Notes: generated by a model from the sequence alone, not told the origin. Counted from the stretch's first letter, positions 17,629 through 26,133 are shown. The stretch: 64,000 nucleotides of DNA from CAVVFX01 sp963747535 (GCA_963747535.1 CAVVFX010000017.1:558001-622000), one strand, 5' to 3'. Translations and numbers: made by a program.

Positions 17629-18756
17629 CTACCCCTCAAACCGGTAGAGCGCCTGAGCAATCGGTACACCCACGACCTCAATTCGCTTGAGGTCTGCCGC
17701 GCCGATGCCGTTCGCCTCTGCCAGTAATAACGTATTGTCGCAATGGCGGAACGGCGGCGTATCGCGGGGCGCGCGAGGATCGTAACCCATCGCGGCAGTG
17801 GCCACGGTGTCGGTACACAGCGCATTCGTTCCGGCAATCAGCATGCCCGGCTGAACGCTCCGCACTCCCTTGACCCACGGGCCTTCTCCAGCCGCCATAG
17901 TTTCGATGCCATCGATGATCGCAAGATCGATAGGCCGGGTGGTCGCGAGATCGGCTACGATGCGTGGCATGCGATATCCCGGTGCGCGGCTGGACCCGGG
18001 ATCGATCTCCGGCAGCGCCGATTTCGAGGGCTGCCGCTTGCCCATGTGACACACACTGACGCGGCCGGCGGTGGGAGTCTCGTTGGGCTCGTCGACACCG
18101 GCATTGTCGCCATAGATCGAAGCCGGCGTGATGCCGAAGCAGTTTTTCATGGAGAGGGTCACACCGCACGTCGCGTGGTTCTTAAGCTTTGCCATGCTGA
18201 CGAAGACGTCGGTATCTTCATAGGCGTGATTGAGATCGAACGCGGGGAAGATGTAGCCGCCGGTCGGCACTTTCAATCTCACATATTTCTTGCCCTTGCC
18301 GAGATTGTTGGTGTTCTCGAATTCGACACCGGGTGCGATGTTGGATAGCGCCCGCACATTCCATCCGGAATCCAGCAGATAATCCTCGAGCGGCCCGCTG
18401 AGCGCCCAGGCACTCTCGACGAAGCGGATCCGTTTGGCCCCGGCCTTGCCCATCAGGGCAGCCGTGGCCATCACCACTTTGGGATTCGTGTAGTGCGTCA
18501 CACCGAGCGGCTTACCCTCGAAGCGCAGTCCTGGACTGCCGGTGAGGTTGAGCTTCACGGTCACGGTTTTGTTCCTGACAATGCGTCCCAATCCACCCAG
18601 TTGGTCGAACATGGTGTTAAGGACGGCGGTCAGGTCCTGATCATAGGATGGGCACTTCGCGATGGCGACCGGGGCAACGGGTGCCGTGTTGGCGCGAAGT
18701 AAGCCCGGAAGAGCGGGAGCCGCGGCGGCCAGCGCCAGGAGTTCTCTTCTGGTCAT
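17629..18756 (-). CDS. DUF362 domain protein with Tat-type leader
   Basis: I start at ATG 18756, giving 375 residues beginning MTRRELLALAAAAPALPGLL, a Tat-like or Sec leader; the longer open frame upstream has no leader and reads into intergenic DNA. The DUF362 core is visible: 'KTVTVKLNLTGSPG', 'VFVSMAKLKNHATCGVTLSM' then KNCFG, 'LAIIDGIETMAAGEGPW' and 'GTNALCTDTVATAAMGYDP'. The K-x-K-x-H and Cys residues are characteristic of the family. DUF362 proteins are often linked to iron-sulfur proteins, but no 4Fe-4S ferredoxin motif is present here. The role is unknown; it probably forms an operon with ggt downstream. Confidence 0.85.
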   Translation of the reverse strand: MTRRELLALAAAAPALPGLLRANTAPVAPVAIAKCPSYDQDLTAVLNTMFDQLGGLGRIVRNKTVTVKLNLTGSPGLRFEGKPLGVTHYTNPKVVMATAALMGKAGAKRIRFVESAWALSGPLEDYLLDSGWNVRALSNIAPGVEFENTNNLGKGKKYVRLKVPTGGYIFPAFDLNHAYEDTDVFVSMAKLKNHATCGVTLSMKNCFGITPASIYGDNAGVDEPNETPTAGRVSVCHMGKRQPSKSALPEIDPGSSRAPGYRMPRIVADLATTRPIDLAIIDGIETMAAGEGPWVKGVRSVQPGMLIAGTNALCTDTVATAAMGYDPRAPRDTPPFRHCDNTLLLAEANGIGAADLKRIEVVGVPIAQALYRFEG

Positions 18757-18853
18757 ATCCGCTAGTGTAGCGGTTTTACAGGCTCGAAAAAATGGCGGGA
18801 TGCGGCCGTCGCACGAGCGGATTACCGAAGGAGCCCGCATGATGCCGAGGCTG

Positions 18854-19033
18854 CTACTGCCTGGTCTGAGACTGCAGGATGGCCAGGGCCCCAAAACCAG
18901 CCGCGATGATGAATCGGAGCAACGCGCCATCCCCGTGGAGTTTGATTACCCGAAACAGCCCGAGCAGAAAAAACCCCAGTGCGATGCACGCGTACCAGAT
19001 GGCGTAGAGGCGCGATTTCGACATGCCCGACAT
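18854..19033 (-). CDS. Small two-helix membrane protein
   Basis: A 59-residue reading frame starting at ATG 19033 (second Met three codons later). It begins MSGMSKSRLYAIWYACIALG, has a first hydrophobic helix to about residue 30, a short basic turn ('KLHGDGALLR'), a second helix ('FIIAAGFGALAIL') and a polar end. The codon pattern and paired helices look genuine, and it fills the gap between mqnA and the DUF362 gene on the same strand. The family is not recognised; the function is unknown. Confidence 0.6.
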   Translation of the reverse strand: MSGMSKSRLYAIWYACIALGFFLLGLFRVIKLHGDGALLRFIIAAGFGALAILQSQTRQ

Positions 19034-19078
19034 GTAAAGTATAAGCTCTGATGGATCCTCCGCATTCGGTCACGAGCG

Positions 19079-19855
19079 TTATCGGGCGCTATCCAGAAAC
19101 CGCCGCATCCCGCGCTCGAATTCTCGCGTCAGCGCAAAGTGGATATAGTGCGTCAGGTACTGGCGGACGAGGTCTTCCGCAAATCCCCGGCCCACACTTT
19201 CCCGAGAGATGATCTCCTCCATGCGCTCCTTTCCAAAGCTGTACGAGGCATGGAGGACGCTCACCACGTAAGGGTCGATGACGCCAGGCCGCGCGGCCCA
19301 GACTGCGAAGACCATGGGCAATCCGGTCATCCACTTCCATTCCTGACCCAGATCGTACACGTGGTAGGGCAACTCATCGGGATGGAAACGCAACGCCGCG
19401 TCGCCGATTACCAAGGCCGCGTCCGACGACTGCAGCATGACTTCCAGCTGGGGACTGTGCGAAATCAGTTGTGGGGCTACGCCGAACCGCTCGCGCAGTA
19501 CGACCTCCGTCAAGGCGACCGACGTCCGGGAACTCGAATCCACGGCGACGGTCCGGATCTCCGGCGCCGGTACGTGCGATGCCAGCAGAATGCTCCGGAC
19601 CGGCCCATCGCAGGCAATCCCCAGGCCCGGGACGATGTCGAGGCCCTGTCGACAAGCTTCGATGACCGGCACCAGACCGATATCGGCGGATCCGGCCGCC
19701 AGGCGGTCGGCACATACGGAGGGGATTTCGAAGGAAAGGTCGAAGACGTCCTGCTGCGGCCCATGCTGCAGGCCCCACACCAACGGACAGGTATTCAAAA
19801 AGCTGACAGCACAGACGCGGAGACGGTTCAACTCACAGTATGCCATTGAGAGCAC
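19079..19855 (-). CDS. mqnA: Chorismate dehydratase (futalosine pathway)
   Basis: 258 residues of the MqnA/MqnD periplasmic-binding-protein-like fold. MqnA dehydrates chorismate to 3-[(1-carboxyvinyl)oxy]benzoate, the first step of the futalosine route to menaquinone in the cytoplasm. Family marks: 'LRVCAVSFLNTCPLVWGL' at the N-terminus, 'GSADIGLVPVIEA', 'VAVDSSSRTSVALTEVVL' lining the substrate pocket, and 'ALVIGDAAL' with 'DLGQEWKWMTGLPMVFAVWA' later. Length is usual. A start at Met4 is equally possible. The other mqn genes are not in this window. It suggests respiration based on menaquinone. Confidence 0.92.
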   Translation of the reverse strand: MLSMAYCELNRLRVCAVSFLNTCPLVWGLQHGPQQDVFDLSFEIPSVCADRLAAGSADIGLVPVIEACRQGLDIVPGLGIACDGPVRSILLASHVPAPEIRTVAVDSSSRTSVALTEVVLRERFGVAPQLISHSPQLEVMLQSSDAALVIGDAALRFHPDELPYHVYDLGQEWKWMTGLPMVFAVWAARPGVIDPYVVSVLHASYSFGKERMEEIISRESVGRGFAEDLVRQYLTHYIHFALTREFERGMRRFLDSAR

Positions 19856-19953
19856 CAGGCAGGCTCACGGAGACCGGTTCATGATTGGCTGCTACGCAGG
19901 CGAAGCCGGCTCTCTCCTGAAACAGCGCCGTTCGGAGGCTGCTCTGCAGCTGA

Positions 19954-19977
19954 CAGACCACAAAAAACGATAGTCTG
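19954..19977. repeat. Hairpin repeat (family 2), copy 1
   Basis: CAGACCA ... TAGTCTG around an A-rich loop (CAAAAAACGA). The reverse complement is nearly identical to two copies at 43448-43469 and 43539-43564. Lies between the divergent mqnA and VWFA genes. Confidence 0.65.
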
Positions 19978-20029
19978 CCCCACGGGACAATGGTTGCTGC
20001 GGTCGCAAGTGTTTCGGAGAATGAACTAA

Positions 20030-21010
20030 ATGAGATCGATGGTGGTCCCGGCGCTGGCTCTCGCGGTGTCGCTCCTCGCACAGGAACAGCCCGACATCCG
20101 CGTCGATGTCGATCTGGTCACCGTCGCCTGCTCGGTCAGCGATCACAACGGCGCGCCCGTGAAGGATCTCCACCTCAAGGATTTCCGTCTGAGCGATAAC
20201 GGGCAACCGCGCGAAATCCGCTATTTCTGGCATGAATCCGAGTTGCCGCTCACCGTCGCCCTGGTGGCCGATGTCAGTGGCAGCCAGGCGGGCTACGTCA
20301 AGAGTCATCGCGACGCAATCGGCGAATTTCTCGAACAGGTGATCGGGCCGCGCGACCGCGCCATGATCGTTGAGGTGAGTCAACAATCCCGGCTGATTTC
20401 GAATCTGACCGGTTCGCTCGACGACCTCAGTCGCGCCGTGGAGAAGATCGGCACGCCCGAAGGCAAGCAGTCGCCCCTGCTGGGACCTCCCTGCCGGAAT
20501 ACCAGCTTTCCTCATAGTTGCGGAGGAACCGCCCTGTGGCATGGGATGTATTACACGGCCAAGGAGATGAAACACGTAACGGGCCGTAAGGCAATTATCG
20601 TTCTCTCCGATGGCATGGATACCGGCAGCGATATCCGGCTTACCGATCTCATCGAAATGGCACAGGGCGCGGAAACGATCGTCTATGCGATCAAGTACGC
20701 CAGCCCGGCTCGTTTCGTATCACCCGGGGTGATGCTCGCTCAGGCGCTCAGCCGCGGTCTGGAGCGCGTCGCGCGCGAAACCGGCGGTCTCACCTTTCCG
20801 AATCCGGGGCGGAAAACCTCGGAGGTGTTTACCCGGATCGAGTCCGATCTGCGCAATCTGTACGTCCTCGGGTTCACACCTCCCGCCGACGCGCAGGACG
20901 GCGAATTCCACAAGATCAACGTGAAGACAGTCGAGGGCGACCCGGTCGTCCGCTTTCGTGCCGGCTATCGGGCGCAGGCGGGAATCAAAAGACAAACCAA
21001 GATAGAATAG
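20030..21010 (+). CDS. VWFA-domain protein, acidobacterial TIGR03436 type
   Basis: 326 residues with a signal peptide (MRSMVVPALALAVSLLAQEQ). The N-terminal strand-rich part 'IRVDVDLVTVACSVSDHNG' then 'DLHLKDFRLSDNGQPREI' is the hallmark of the VWFA-related family abundant in Acidobacteria. The VWA domain follows with a MIDAS metal motif D81-V-S-G-S and later 'KAIIVLSDGMDTGSD', and ends with 'LYVLGFTPP'. Exported VWA proteins usually mediate metal-dependent protein contacts; the partner is unknown. A small secreted protein starts 19 nt after its stop, probably in the same transcript. Confidence 0.88.
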   Translation: MRSMVVPALALAVSLLAQEQPDIRVDVDLVTVACSVSDHNGAPVKDLHLKDFRLSDNGQPREIRYFWHESELPLTVALVADVSGSQAGYVKSHRDAIGEFLEQVIGPRDRAMIVEVSQQSRLISNLTGSLDDLSRAVEKIGTPEGKQSPLLGPPCRNTSFPHSCGGTALWHGMYYTAKEMKHVTGRKAIIVLSDGMDTGSDIRLTDLIEMAQGAETIVYAIKYASPARFVSPGVMLAQALSRGLERVARETGGLTFPNPGRKTSEVFTRIESDLRNLYVLGFTPPADAQDGEFHKINVKTVEGDPVVRFRAGYRAQAGIKRQTKIE

Positions 21011-21029
21011 ACCTGAAAGTGAGGCTTCT

Positions 21030-21560
21030 ATGGGAAGATATTGGATTTTCACGATGATGTTCGCGCTGTTTGCGTGGACTGCGTTAGCCGTGGACGATGT
21101 GGCAAGCGCGGTAGTGGTCACGGTAAAGGCTGTCGATCGGGGCGCCAAGACGGTCGTGGTGAAAACCGCAGACGGAACCGAGCATATCATTCACTTCACG
21201 GGACGGACCGTGGCACATGGCGCCGAGGGCGTCGCCAAGGGAACGAAGGATGCATTTCTGGGCCTAAAGGAAGGCGATGAAGTGGTCATCCATTACACGG
21301 AGAAGGCCGGCGTCAAGACGGCACAGGAGGTCGATCACATCGGCAAGGACGGACTGAAGGTGGTGGTAGTTTCCGTGAAGGGTATCGATCATGGTGCGAA
21401 GACCGTCACGGTAAAGACCGCCGAGGGCGCCGAAGAGACCTGGCATTTTACCGATCGCGCGGCGGTAGAGACCGGCAAAGTTACGGAAAAGGCCGGCAAA
21501 GTGACGGTTTACTACACCGAAGACGCGGGCAAGAAGGTAGTGCATTTTTTGAAGGACTAG
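21030..21560 (+). CDS. Secreted protein with two internal repeats
   Basis: 176 residues with a signal peptide (MGRYWIFTMMFALFAWTALA). The mature part is a duplication: 'VVTVKAVDRGAKTVVVKTAD' and 'VVSVKGIDHGAKTVTVKTAE', each followed by a H-F-T-G/D-R block ('IIHFTGRT', 'WHFTDRA'), a linker, and a '(V)xYTE' strand ('VVIHYTEKAG', 'VTVYYTEDAG'). The pattern suggests two small OB- or SH3-like beta domains. No family name recognised. Position between the VWFA gene and an S4-domain gene on the same strand. Confidence 0.75.
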   Translation: MGRYWIFTMMFALFAWTALAVDDVASAVVVTVKAVDRGAKTVVVKTADGTEHIIHFTGRTVAHGAEGVAKGTKDAFLGLKEGDEVVIHYTEKAGVKTAQEVDHIGKDGLKVVVVSVKGIDHGAKTVTVKTAEGAEETWHFTDRAAVETGKVTEKAGKVTVYYTEDAGKKVVHFLKD

Positions 21561-21575
21561 CCACTGCGGGCGCTG

Positions 21576-21956
21576 ATGACCGGCGTAAGGATGGACAAAT
21601 GGCTTTGGGCCGCGCGATTCTTCAAGACACGCTCGCTCGCCGCACGGGCCTGTGAACTCGGGAGGATTGAGTCGGGCGGCCAACCAGCCAAGGCGTCGCG
21701 CGAGGTCCGGGTTGGCGATAGGCTGCGGGTGAAGAACGAGGGCGGCGATTTTCAGGTGGAAGTCCTGATGCTCAGTGAAATCCGGGGCCCGGCAGCAATT
21801 GCGCAGACGCTGTACCGCGAGACAACTGAGAGCCGGGAGTTGCGGCTGAAGTTGGCTGACGAGCGCAAGGCCTTGCCGCATTACGAAGCCATGCGGGAAG
21901 GCAGACCATCGAAAAGCGATCGGCGAAAGATAGACCGGCTTCGAGGCAGACACTGA
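21576..21956 (+). CDS. hslR: S4-domain RNA-binding protein, Hsp15-like
   Basis: 126 residues (121 if the second Met at 21591 is used). The S4 domain is clear: 'MDKWLWAARFFKTRSLAARA' then 'CELGRIESGG' and 'REVRVGDRLRVKN'. The basic tail 'REGRPSKSDRRKIDRLRG' matches Hsp15. In E. coli Hsp15 binds stalled 50S subunits carrying nascent chains and helps recycle them. Both candidate starts are closely spaced, with a purine-rich stretch before the second. The next gene, holA, is convergent, with only 10 bp between stops. Confidence 0.85.
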   Translation: MTGVRMDKWLWAARFFKTRSLAARACELGRIESGGQPAKASREVRVGDRLRVKNEGGDFQVEVLMLSEIRGPAAIAQTLYRETTESRELRLKLADERKALPHYEAMREGRPSKSDRRKIDRLRGRH

Positions 21957-21966
21957 GGCTCAAGAC

Positions 21967-23058
21967 CTATCCGGTAAGCTTGACCACGAAGTTTTCCATC
22001 ACGATGCGGTCGTCCGGACGGGCGCTGCGCAGATCACGGTCCGCCTCGAAGATCAGCTTCATGCCGCGCTCCAGTTGCTCGCGCGAGAATTTGGTCGCGG
22101 TCTGGAGCACCTGATCGGCACGCGAGGACCACATGGGAACGCCCATTTTCGTGAAATGCCCCTGAACCTGCTGCGACGACCGTAGATTGGCTTCGCGGGC
22201 GATCAGCGCCTGGCGGAATTGCGACGACAGAAAGGAGAGCGCCAGCGGCAGATATTCGCCCTCGCGGCACAGCGTATCGAGCACGGCGAGCGACCGCGCA
22301 CGATCCCGCCGGCCCAGCGCATTCACCAGTGCGAAAATGGTTGACGCCCGCGCGTCCGGAACCATCGCCTGGATATCGTCCTCCGTAATCGCGTGGCGCG
22401 TGGAACCGCCGGACGCCAGCAGCGACAGTTTCTCGAGCTCCGTAGCGATCCTCGCCATATCGGCGCCCAGCGCCTCGACGAGCATTTCCATCGCCGCCGG
22501 TTCCATCACGATGCCCAGCCGTTTGGCGATGGACTGCGCTTCCCGCCGTGCATCATCCGGCGAGTAGGGCGCAAATTCCACGACGTCCTTTACGACGGAG
22601 AAGAATTTGGCGACTCGCTCGGCCTTCTTCTTGTCTTCGCCTTCCAGGCCGAACCGCGTAGCTTCGAACAACACGACTACACCAGGTGAAGGGTTACGCA
22701 GATAGTCGACGAGCGGCGTAACGTCGGAACTACCTCCCGATTCTGCAACGTCCTCGTCGTCTTCACTCGCAGATGCGGTGCGCGATACCTTGGGCATCGC
22801 TGCCTCCGCACTCGACGCGAGAATCAGGCGCTTGCTGGCAAATAGTGAGAGAGACCGCGCATCGTCGACCACCTCGGCTATGGTGCTTCGCGAGAGATCG
22901 TAGTTCGTCAGCCCTTCGATGAGCTCCTCCGGCGTAAGGTGCGCGTCGAGCAGCGCCTGTTTGCACCGCCTGCGGTCATACCCCTCGGAGCCGAGGAACA
23001 AGTACGCCGGCGCCAGCATACCTTTCTTCAGGACTCCAAGAAACTGTGCCGGGTTCAT
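21967..23058 (-). CDS. holA: DNA polymerase III delta subunit
   Basis: 363 residues. Delta opens the beta clamp within the clamp-loader complex. The N-terminus 'MNPAQFLGVLKKGMLAPAYL' then 'FLGSEGYDRRR', the 'KRLILASSAE' strand, an acidic insert near residues 95-110, 'LVDYLRNPSPGVVVLFEA', and the C-terminal helical collar ('FALVNALGRRDRARSLAVLD', 'LSFLSSQFRQALIARE') match the family, with the usual length. The ATG overlaps the lptE stop (ATGA), so it is the last gene of the psd-pssA-usg-lptE-holA operon. lptE-holA adjacency is widespread in bacteria. Confidence 0.92.
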   Translation of the reverse strand: MNPAQFLGVLKKGMLAPAYLFLGSEGYDRRRCKQALLDAHLTPEELIEGLTNYDLSRSTIAEVVDDARSLSLFASKRLILASSAEAAMPKVSRTASASEDDEDVAESGGSSDVTPLVDYLRNPSPGVVVLFEATRFGLEGEDKKKAERVAKFFSVVKDVVEFAPYSPDDARREAQSIAKRLGIVMEPAAMEMLVEALGADMARIATELEKLSLLASGGSTRHAITEDDIQAMVPDARASTIFALVNALGRRDRARSLAVLDTLCREGEYLPLALSFLSSQFRQALIAREANLRSSQQVQGHFTKMGVPMWSSRADQVLQTATKFSREQLERGMKLIFEADRDLRSARPDDRIVMENFVVKLTG

Positions 23059-23627
23059 CAGAAATTCTCGAGGATCGCGCTGACCACGGTCTTGGCGACA
23101 TCCACGCTGAGCCGGCGCATGGCGAACTCGCTCTCGTCGAAATAGGTTATCGGGTCTACGCTGACTTCGTAGCGTTCCCGCACTTCCATACCGGGGCGGT
23201 CGAAGAGGACTTTGCCGGACTTGTCCACGAGTTGGATCCGCAGATTCACGTGCACTTCCACGTCGGAGGCGCGAAAGTTTACCGGATCGTAGACGGTGGG
23301 GAAATTGAAGACCTGATTTACCCAGCCGCGCAGCGTGGCGTCGGCAGTGCTCGGGTCGGCCGTAATGGTGTACTTAGTCCGCGAAATGAACTCACGCGTC
23401 ATCGCTTGCGAAAGATCGTCGGTGAGTTTATAGACCGTGGTTCCGTTGCTAAACGCGGGGATCGCGATGGTCTGGATGGTCTTGGGCAGCAAGTTGGTGG
23501 TGCCCGCGAGGTGATACCCGCAGGAAGTCAGGATAGCGGCGAGGAGGGCCATGGCTGCGATCAGCAAGGATCGGCGGGCAGAACGCGAGAAGCGATGGTC
23601 CGCTCCACGGAGGGTGTTACACGACAT
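23058..23627 (-). CDS. lptE: LPS-assembly lipoprotein LptE
   Basis: About 189 residues when started at ATG 23627; a longer start at 23648 is also open, and both overlap the end of the usg-like gene. A lipoprotein signal is clear: 'RRSLLIAAMALLAAILTSC', with the lipobox L-T-S-C and Cys36. The mature part 'GYHLAGTTNLLPKTIQTIAI', 'ELTDDLSQAM'-like helix and 'DATLRGWVNQV' match LptE, the outer-membrane plug partner of LptD for LPS delivery. Its presence shows that the organism has an LPS-type outer membrane. Its stop overlaps the holA start. Confidence 0.85.
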   Translation of the reverse strand: MSCNTLRGADHRFSRSARRSLLIAAMALLAAILTSCGYHLAGTTNLLPKTIQTIAIPAFSNGTTVYKLTDDLSQAMTREFISRTKYTITADPSTADATLRGWVNQVFNFPTVYDPVNFRASDVEVHVNLRIQLVDKSGKVLFDRPGMEVRERYEVSVDPITYFDESEFAMRRLSVDVAKTVVSAILENF

Positions 23628-24621
23628 CGCGGACCACCATGGCGGCATTCTGCGCCGTCAGCCGCAGATTGTCGAGCGCCATCCACATCCAGACGGCGTT
23701 GGGCTGATTGCTATCGACGGAGATGGCTCCGAGCGTGATCTCATTCTGACCGGCCACGCCGACGTTGTTCGGCGGCTCCATATCGCGCGAGCGTACATCC
23801 ATGAAACGCTCCGACAGCACCTGTTCGATGGCCGCCACCCCTGGATTCTGCTCCAATTCGATCCAGAGCGATGCGCTGTAGCCGTGAAACACCGGCGCCT
23901 GAATCAGCCGGATAGAAGGCATGGGTGCATGGGAAGATTTGGCGGCCAGCAGCGACGCCAGATGACGCTCAATGCGCGCTTCGACGTCCTCCAGCTTTAC
24001 CGGCGCCTGCTCGCCCAGCCTCGCCAGCAAACTGAAGCTGAGCTGATTATCGAAAACGTCTTTCGGCATACTCTTGAAGGACAACAGGCTTACGGTCTGC
24101 TTCTGCAATTCGTCTATCCCGGCCGAGCCGCGTTCGCTGGCCGGCTCGAATACCTGAATCACCGCGCGGCGCACCGGGAACACCACGTGCAACCGGCTCA
24201 GGATCAGCGCCAGGGCGATGGCTGCCGGATGCGCAACGACATGAATCGTCTCTCTCGGCAGTTCCAGTCCCGCGGGCTCCAACATCGGCGCACGCAGTCT
24301 GGCCTGGGGCTGGTCCTCAGCTGCATAAGTTAGATCGATGAGAGGCGCCGCGGGTTTCAACTCGATCACATCATCGCTGATGTCGGAGGGACCCGCGAGT
24401 ATGATTGCGCGGGCCTTTTCGAGAGATCCGGGCGTCAGCTTGATCAGAAAGGACGGCTCACCTCCGGCTTCGGTCAAGGTGCCGACTTCCTCCTCTTCGG
24501 CGGCCACGAGGCGCAAGTCCTCACCCAGTTGCGTGGCGGCTAGAACGTCGCGCACCTCGCGTCCGAGCAATGTCTCGGTGCCGACGATCACAATTGTCCG
24601 GACCGGTTTATCTTCAGCCAA
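23617..24621 (-). CDS. usg: USG-1-like aspartate-semialdehyde dehydrogenase homologue, catalytic Cys lost
   Basis: 334 residues, start TTG at 24621 inside the pssA 3' end. The fold is that of aspartate-beta-semialdehyde dehydrogenase: an N-terminal Rossmann segment ('TIVIVGTETLLGREVRDVL'), 'AAPLIDLTYAAED', and a C-terminal 'APVFHGYSASLWIELE' matching the 'PVF-GHS' block. At the site of the catalytic Cys (A-N-P-N-C-S/T) this protein has 'VVAHPAAIAL', with Ala134, so dehydrogenase activity is not expected. Such inactive paralogues are called Usg; their role is unclear. Its place between pssA and lptE suggests a function linked to envelope synthesis, but that is inference. Confidence 0.75.
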   Translation of the reverse strand: MAEDKPVRTIVIVGTETLLGREVRDVLAATQLGEDLRLVAAEEEEVGTLTEAGGEPSFLIKLTPGSLEKARAIILAGPSDISDDVIELKPAAPLIDLTYAAEDQPQARLRAPMLEPAGLELPRETIHVVAHPAAIALALILSRLHVVFPVRRAVIQVFEPASERGSAGIDELQKQTVSLLSFKSMPKDVFDNQLSFSLLARLGEQAPVKLEDVEARIERHLASLLAAKSSHAPMPSIRLIQAPVFHGYSASLWIELEQNPGVAAIEQVLSERFMDVRSRDMEPPNNVGVAGQNEITLGAISVDSNQPNAVWMWMALDNLRLTAQNAAMVVRDVV

Positions 24622-25480
24622 GCTGTGCTCCGCTCTTCCGCATCGAAGGCCGAAGCCGCCGAAGGATGCCTGAAATTCGAATCACGATACCGCTCATCAC
24701 GTATGCCATGGCCATCAGCAGCAGAACGATCTGGGAATAAAACCAGATCAGAATGATCAACGCGCCCAGGATGACGACAATGAGAAACGAACGGGGAGAT
24801 CGCAGATTGATGTCTTTGAAACTGTAATAGCGCCAGGTGCTGACCATGAGAAATCCCAGCAGGGCCATAGTCGCGATCCAAGCCACCGAGAGCTGCCAGG
24901 ACGTGATGGGTGCGCTGTCGAAGAAATAGACCACTGCCGCAACCGCCGCGGCTGCCGCGGGAATCGGCAGACCCACGAAATACTTCCGGTCGGGACGGCC
25001 GGGATTTTTGGGCACCGGGTTCTTCTGAATATTGAAGCGGGCCAGGCGGGCCGCGCCGCAAATCAGAAAGACGAAGGCAATGAATTGGCCGGCGCGATGC
25101 AATTGATCCACCATCGCCAGGCTTGCGCCGGCATCGATGAACTGCACGCCCCATGCGTAGGCCAGCAATGCCGGAGCAAGTCCGAAGCTGATGATGTCGG
25201 CGAGCGAATCGAGCTCGCGTCCGAATTCGCTGGTGGTGTTGGTCATGCGCGCGATTCGTCCGTCGAGGCCGTCCAGCAACATGCCGATACCGATACACTT
25301 GGCCGCAGTCTCGAAGTTACCAGCGGCGCCAGCGGGATCGGTCGCCACCAGAAGCGAACCTTGAAACGTCCGCAATATAGAGAGGTATCCGAGAAAGATA
25401 TTGCCCGCGGTGAACAGCGTAGGCAAAGCGTAGGCCGCTCTCGGGCGGCGTCTGACATCCGGTACAGTTAGTTCGGCCAC
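24614..25480 (-). CDS. pssA: CDP-diacylglycerol-serine O-phosphatidyltransferase
   Basis: 288 residues with six to eight membrane helices. It makes phosphatidylserine from CDP-diacylglycerol and serine. The CDP-alcohol phosphotransferase signature is complete: D73-G-x2-A-R-x8-G-x3-D91-x3-D95 ('DGRIARMTNTTSEFG' then RELDSLAD). 'LPTLFTAGNIFLGYLSI' near residue 19 is typical of PssA. It overlaps psd upstream by 13 bp and usg downstream by 8 bp, so the genes are translationally coupled. Product and Psd substrate match, making phosphatidylethanolamine synthesis the joint outcome. Confidence 0.95.
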   Translation of the reverse strand: MAELTVPDVRRRPRAAYALPTLFTAGNIFLGYLSILRTFQGSLLVATDPAGAAGNFETAAKCIGIGMLLDGLDGRIARMTNTTSEFGRELDSLADIISFGLAPALLAYAWGVQFIDAGASLAMVDQLHRAGQFIAFVFLICGAARLARFNIQKNPVPKNPGRPDRKYFVGLPIPAAAAAVAAVVYFFDSAPITSWQLSVAWIATMALLGFLMVSTWRYYSFKDINLRSPRSFLIVVILGALIILIWFYSQIVLLLMAMAYVMSGIVIRISGILRRLRPSMRKSGAQLG

Positions 25481-26133
25481 ACCGTCACCTCGGAAGGTGT
25501 TACGGTTTCGTCCCTCAAGCCGGGCTGGTCCGATCCCTTACGGCGCGCGAGCACACTCGATCCCGCGGTTACACGCATACCCGGTGTCACTTCGAGGTTC
25601 CATTCCGGCCCGAAAATAACGTCGCAGCGTGACCCGAACTTGATCAACCCGACCCTTTGTCCCGCCTTCACGCGGTCGCCAGCCTGCACATAGCAGACGA
25701 TACGGCGCGCGATGAGGCCCGCGATCTGATTGAACACGATGGTCGAGCCGTTGGAGCGGACCGTGAACGTGTTCATCTCGTTTTCCAGCGAGGCTGCCGG
25801 CAATGCCGCGTTCATGAATTTTCCTTTTTTATAGCAGATATCCGTAATGACTCCGCTGATCGGCGAGCGATTGACATGTACGTCGAAGACGTTCATAAAG
25901 ATGCTGATGCGCGTTCGCCCGGAACCTTCAGGACTGACCAGCAGGACCTTTCCGTCAGCCGGAGAAACCGCTACCTGGCCGGGAGGAATCTCGCGCTCGG
26001 GGTCGCGGAAGAACCACGCGCAAAAGGCCCCCAGCAGAAAAAGCGGCGTTCCCAGCCAGGGATTGGCGAGGTAGCCGATCAGAATTCCGCCGGCTAAAAA
26101 GCCGAGCGCGTAGAAGATACCGTCACGCACCAT
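25468..26133 (-). CDS. psd: Phosphatidylserine decarboxylase, short form
   Basis: 221 residues, the compact PSD class (about 210-230) found in many Acidobacteria and Bacteroidetes. It converts phosphatidylserine to phosphatidylethanolamine. Self-cleavage forms the pyruvoyl group at G167-S168 in 'LIKFGSRCDV'. 'FFRDPER' near residue 41, 'SPADGKV' near residue 57 and 'FMNVFDVHVNRSP' near residue 79 are family motifs. Two N-terminal membrane helices lie before residue 42. First gene of the five-gene operon; it is divergent from the nitroreductase gene, with about 75 bp between starts. Confidence 0.95.
   Translation of the reverse strand: MVRDGIFYALGFLAGGILIGYLANPWLGTPLFLLGAFCAWFFRDPEREIPPGQVAVSPADGKVLLVSPEGSGRTRISIFMNVFDVHVNRSPISGVITDICYKKGKFMNAALPAASLENEMNTFTVRSNGSTIVFNQIAGLIARRIVCYVQAGDRVKAGQRVGLIKFGSRCDVIFGPEWNLEVTPGMRVTAGSSVLARRKGSDQPGLRDETVTPSEVTVWPN

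Noticed and set aside
21030..21560. Cold-shock or OB-fold protein assignment
   Set aside because: The strand pattern is suggestive, but RNP motifs are absent, so no family was assigned.
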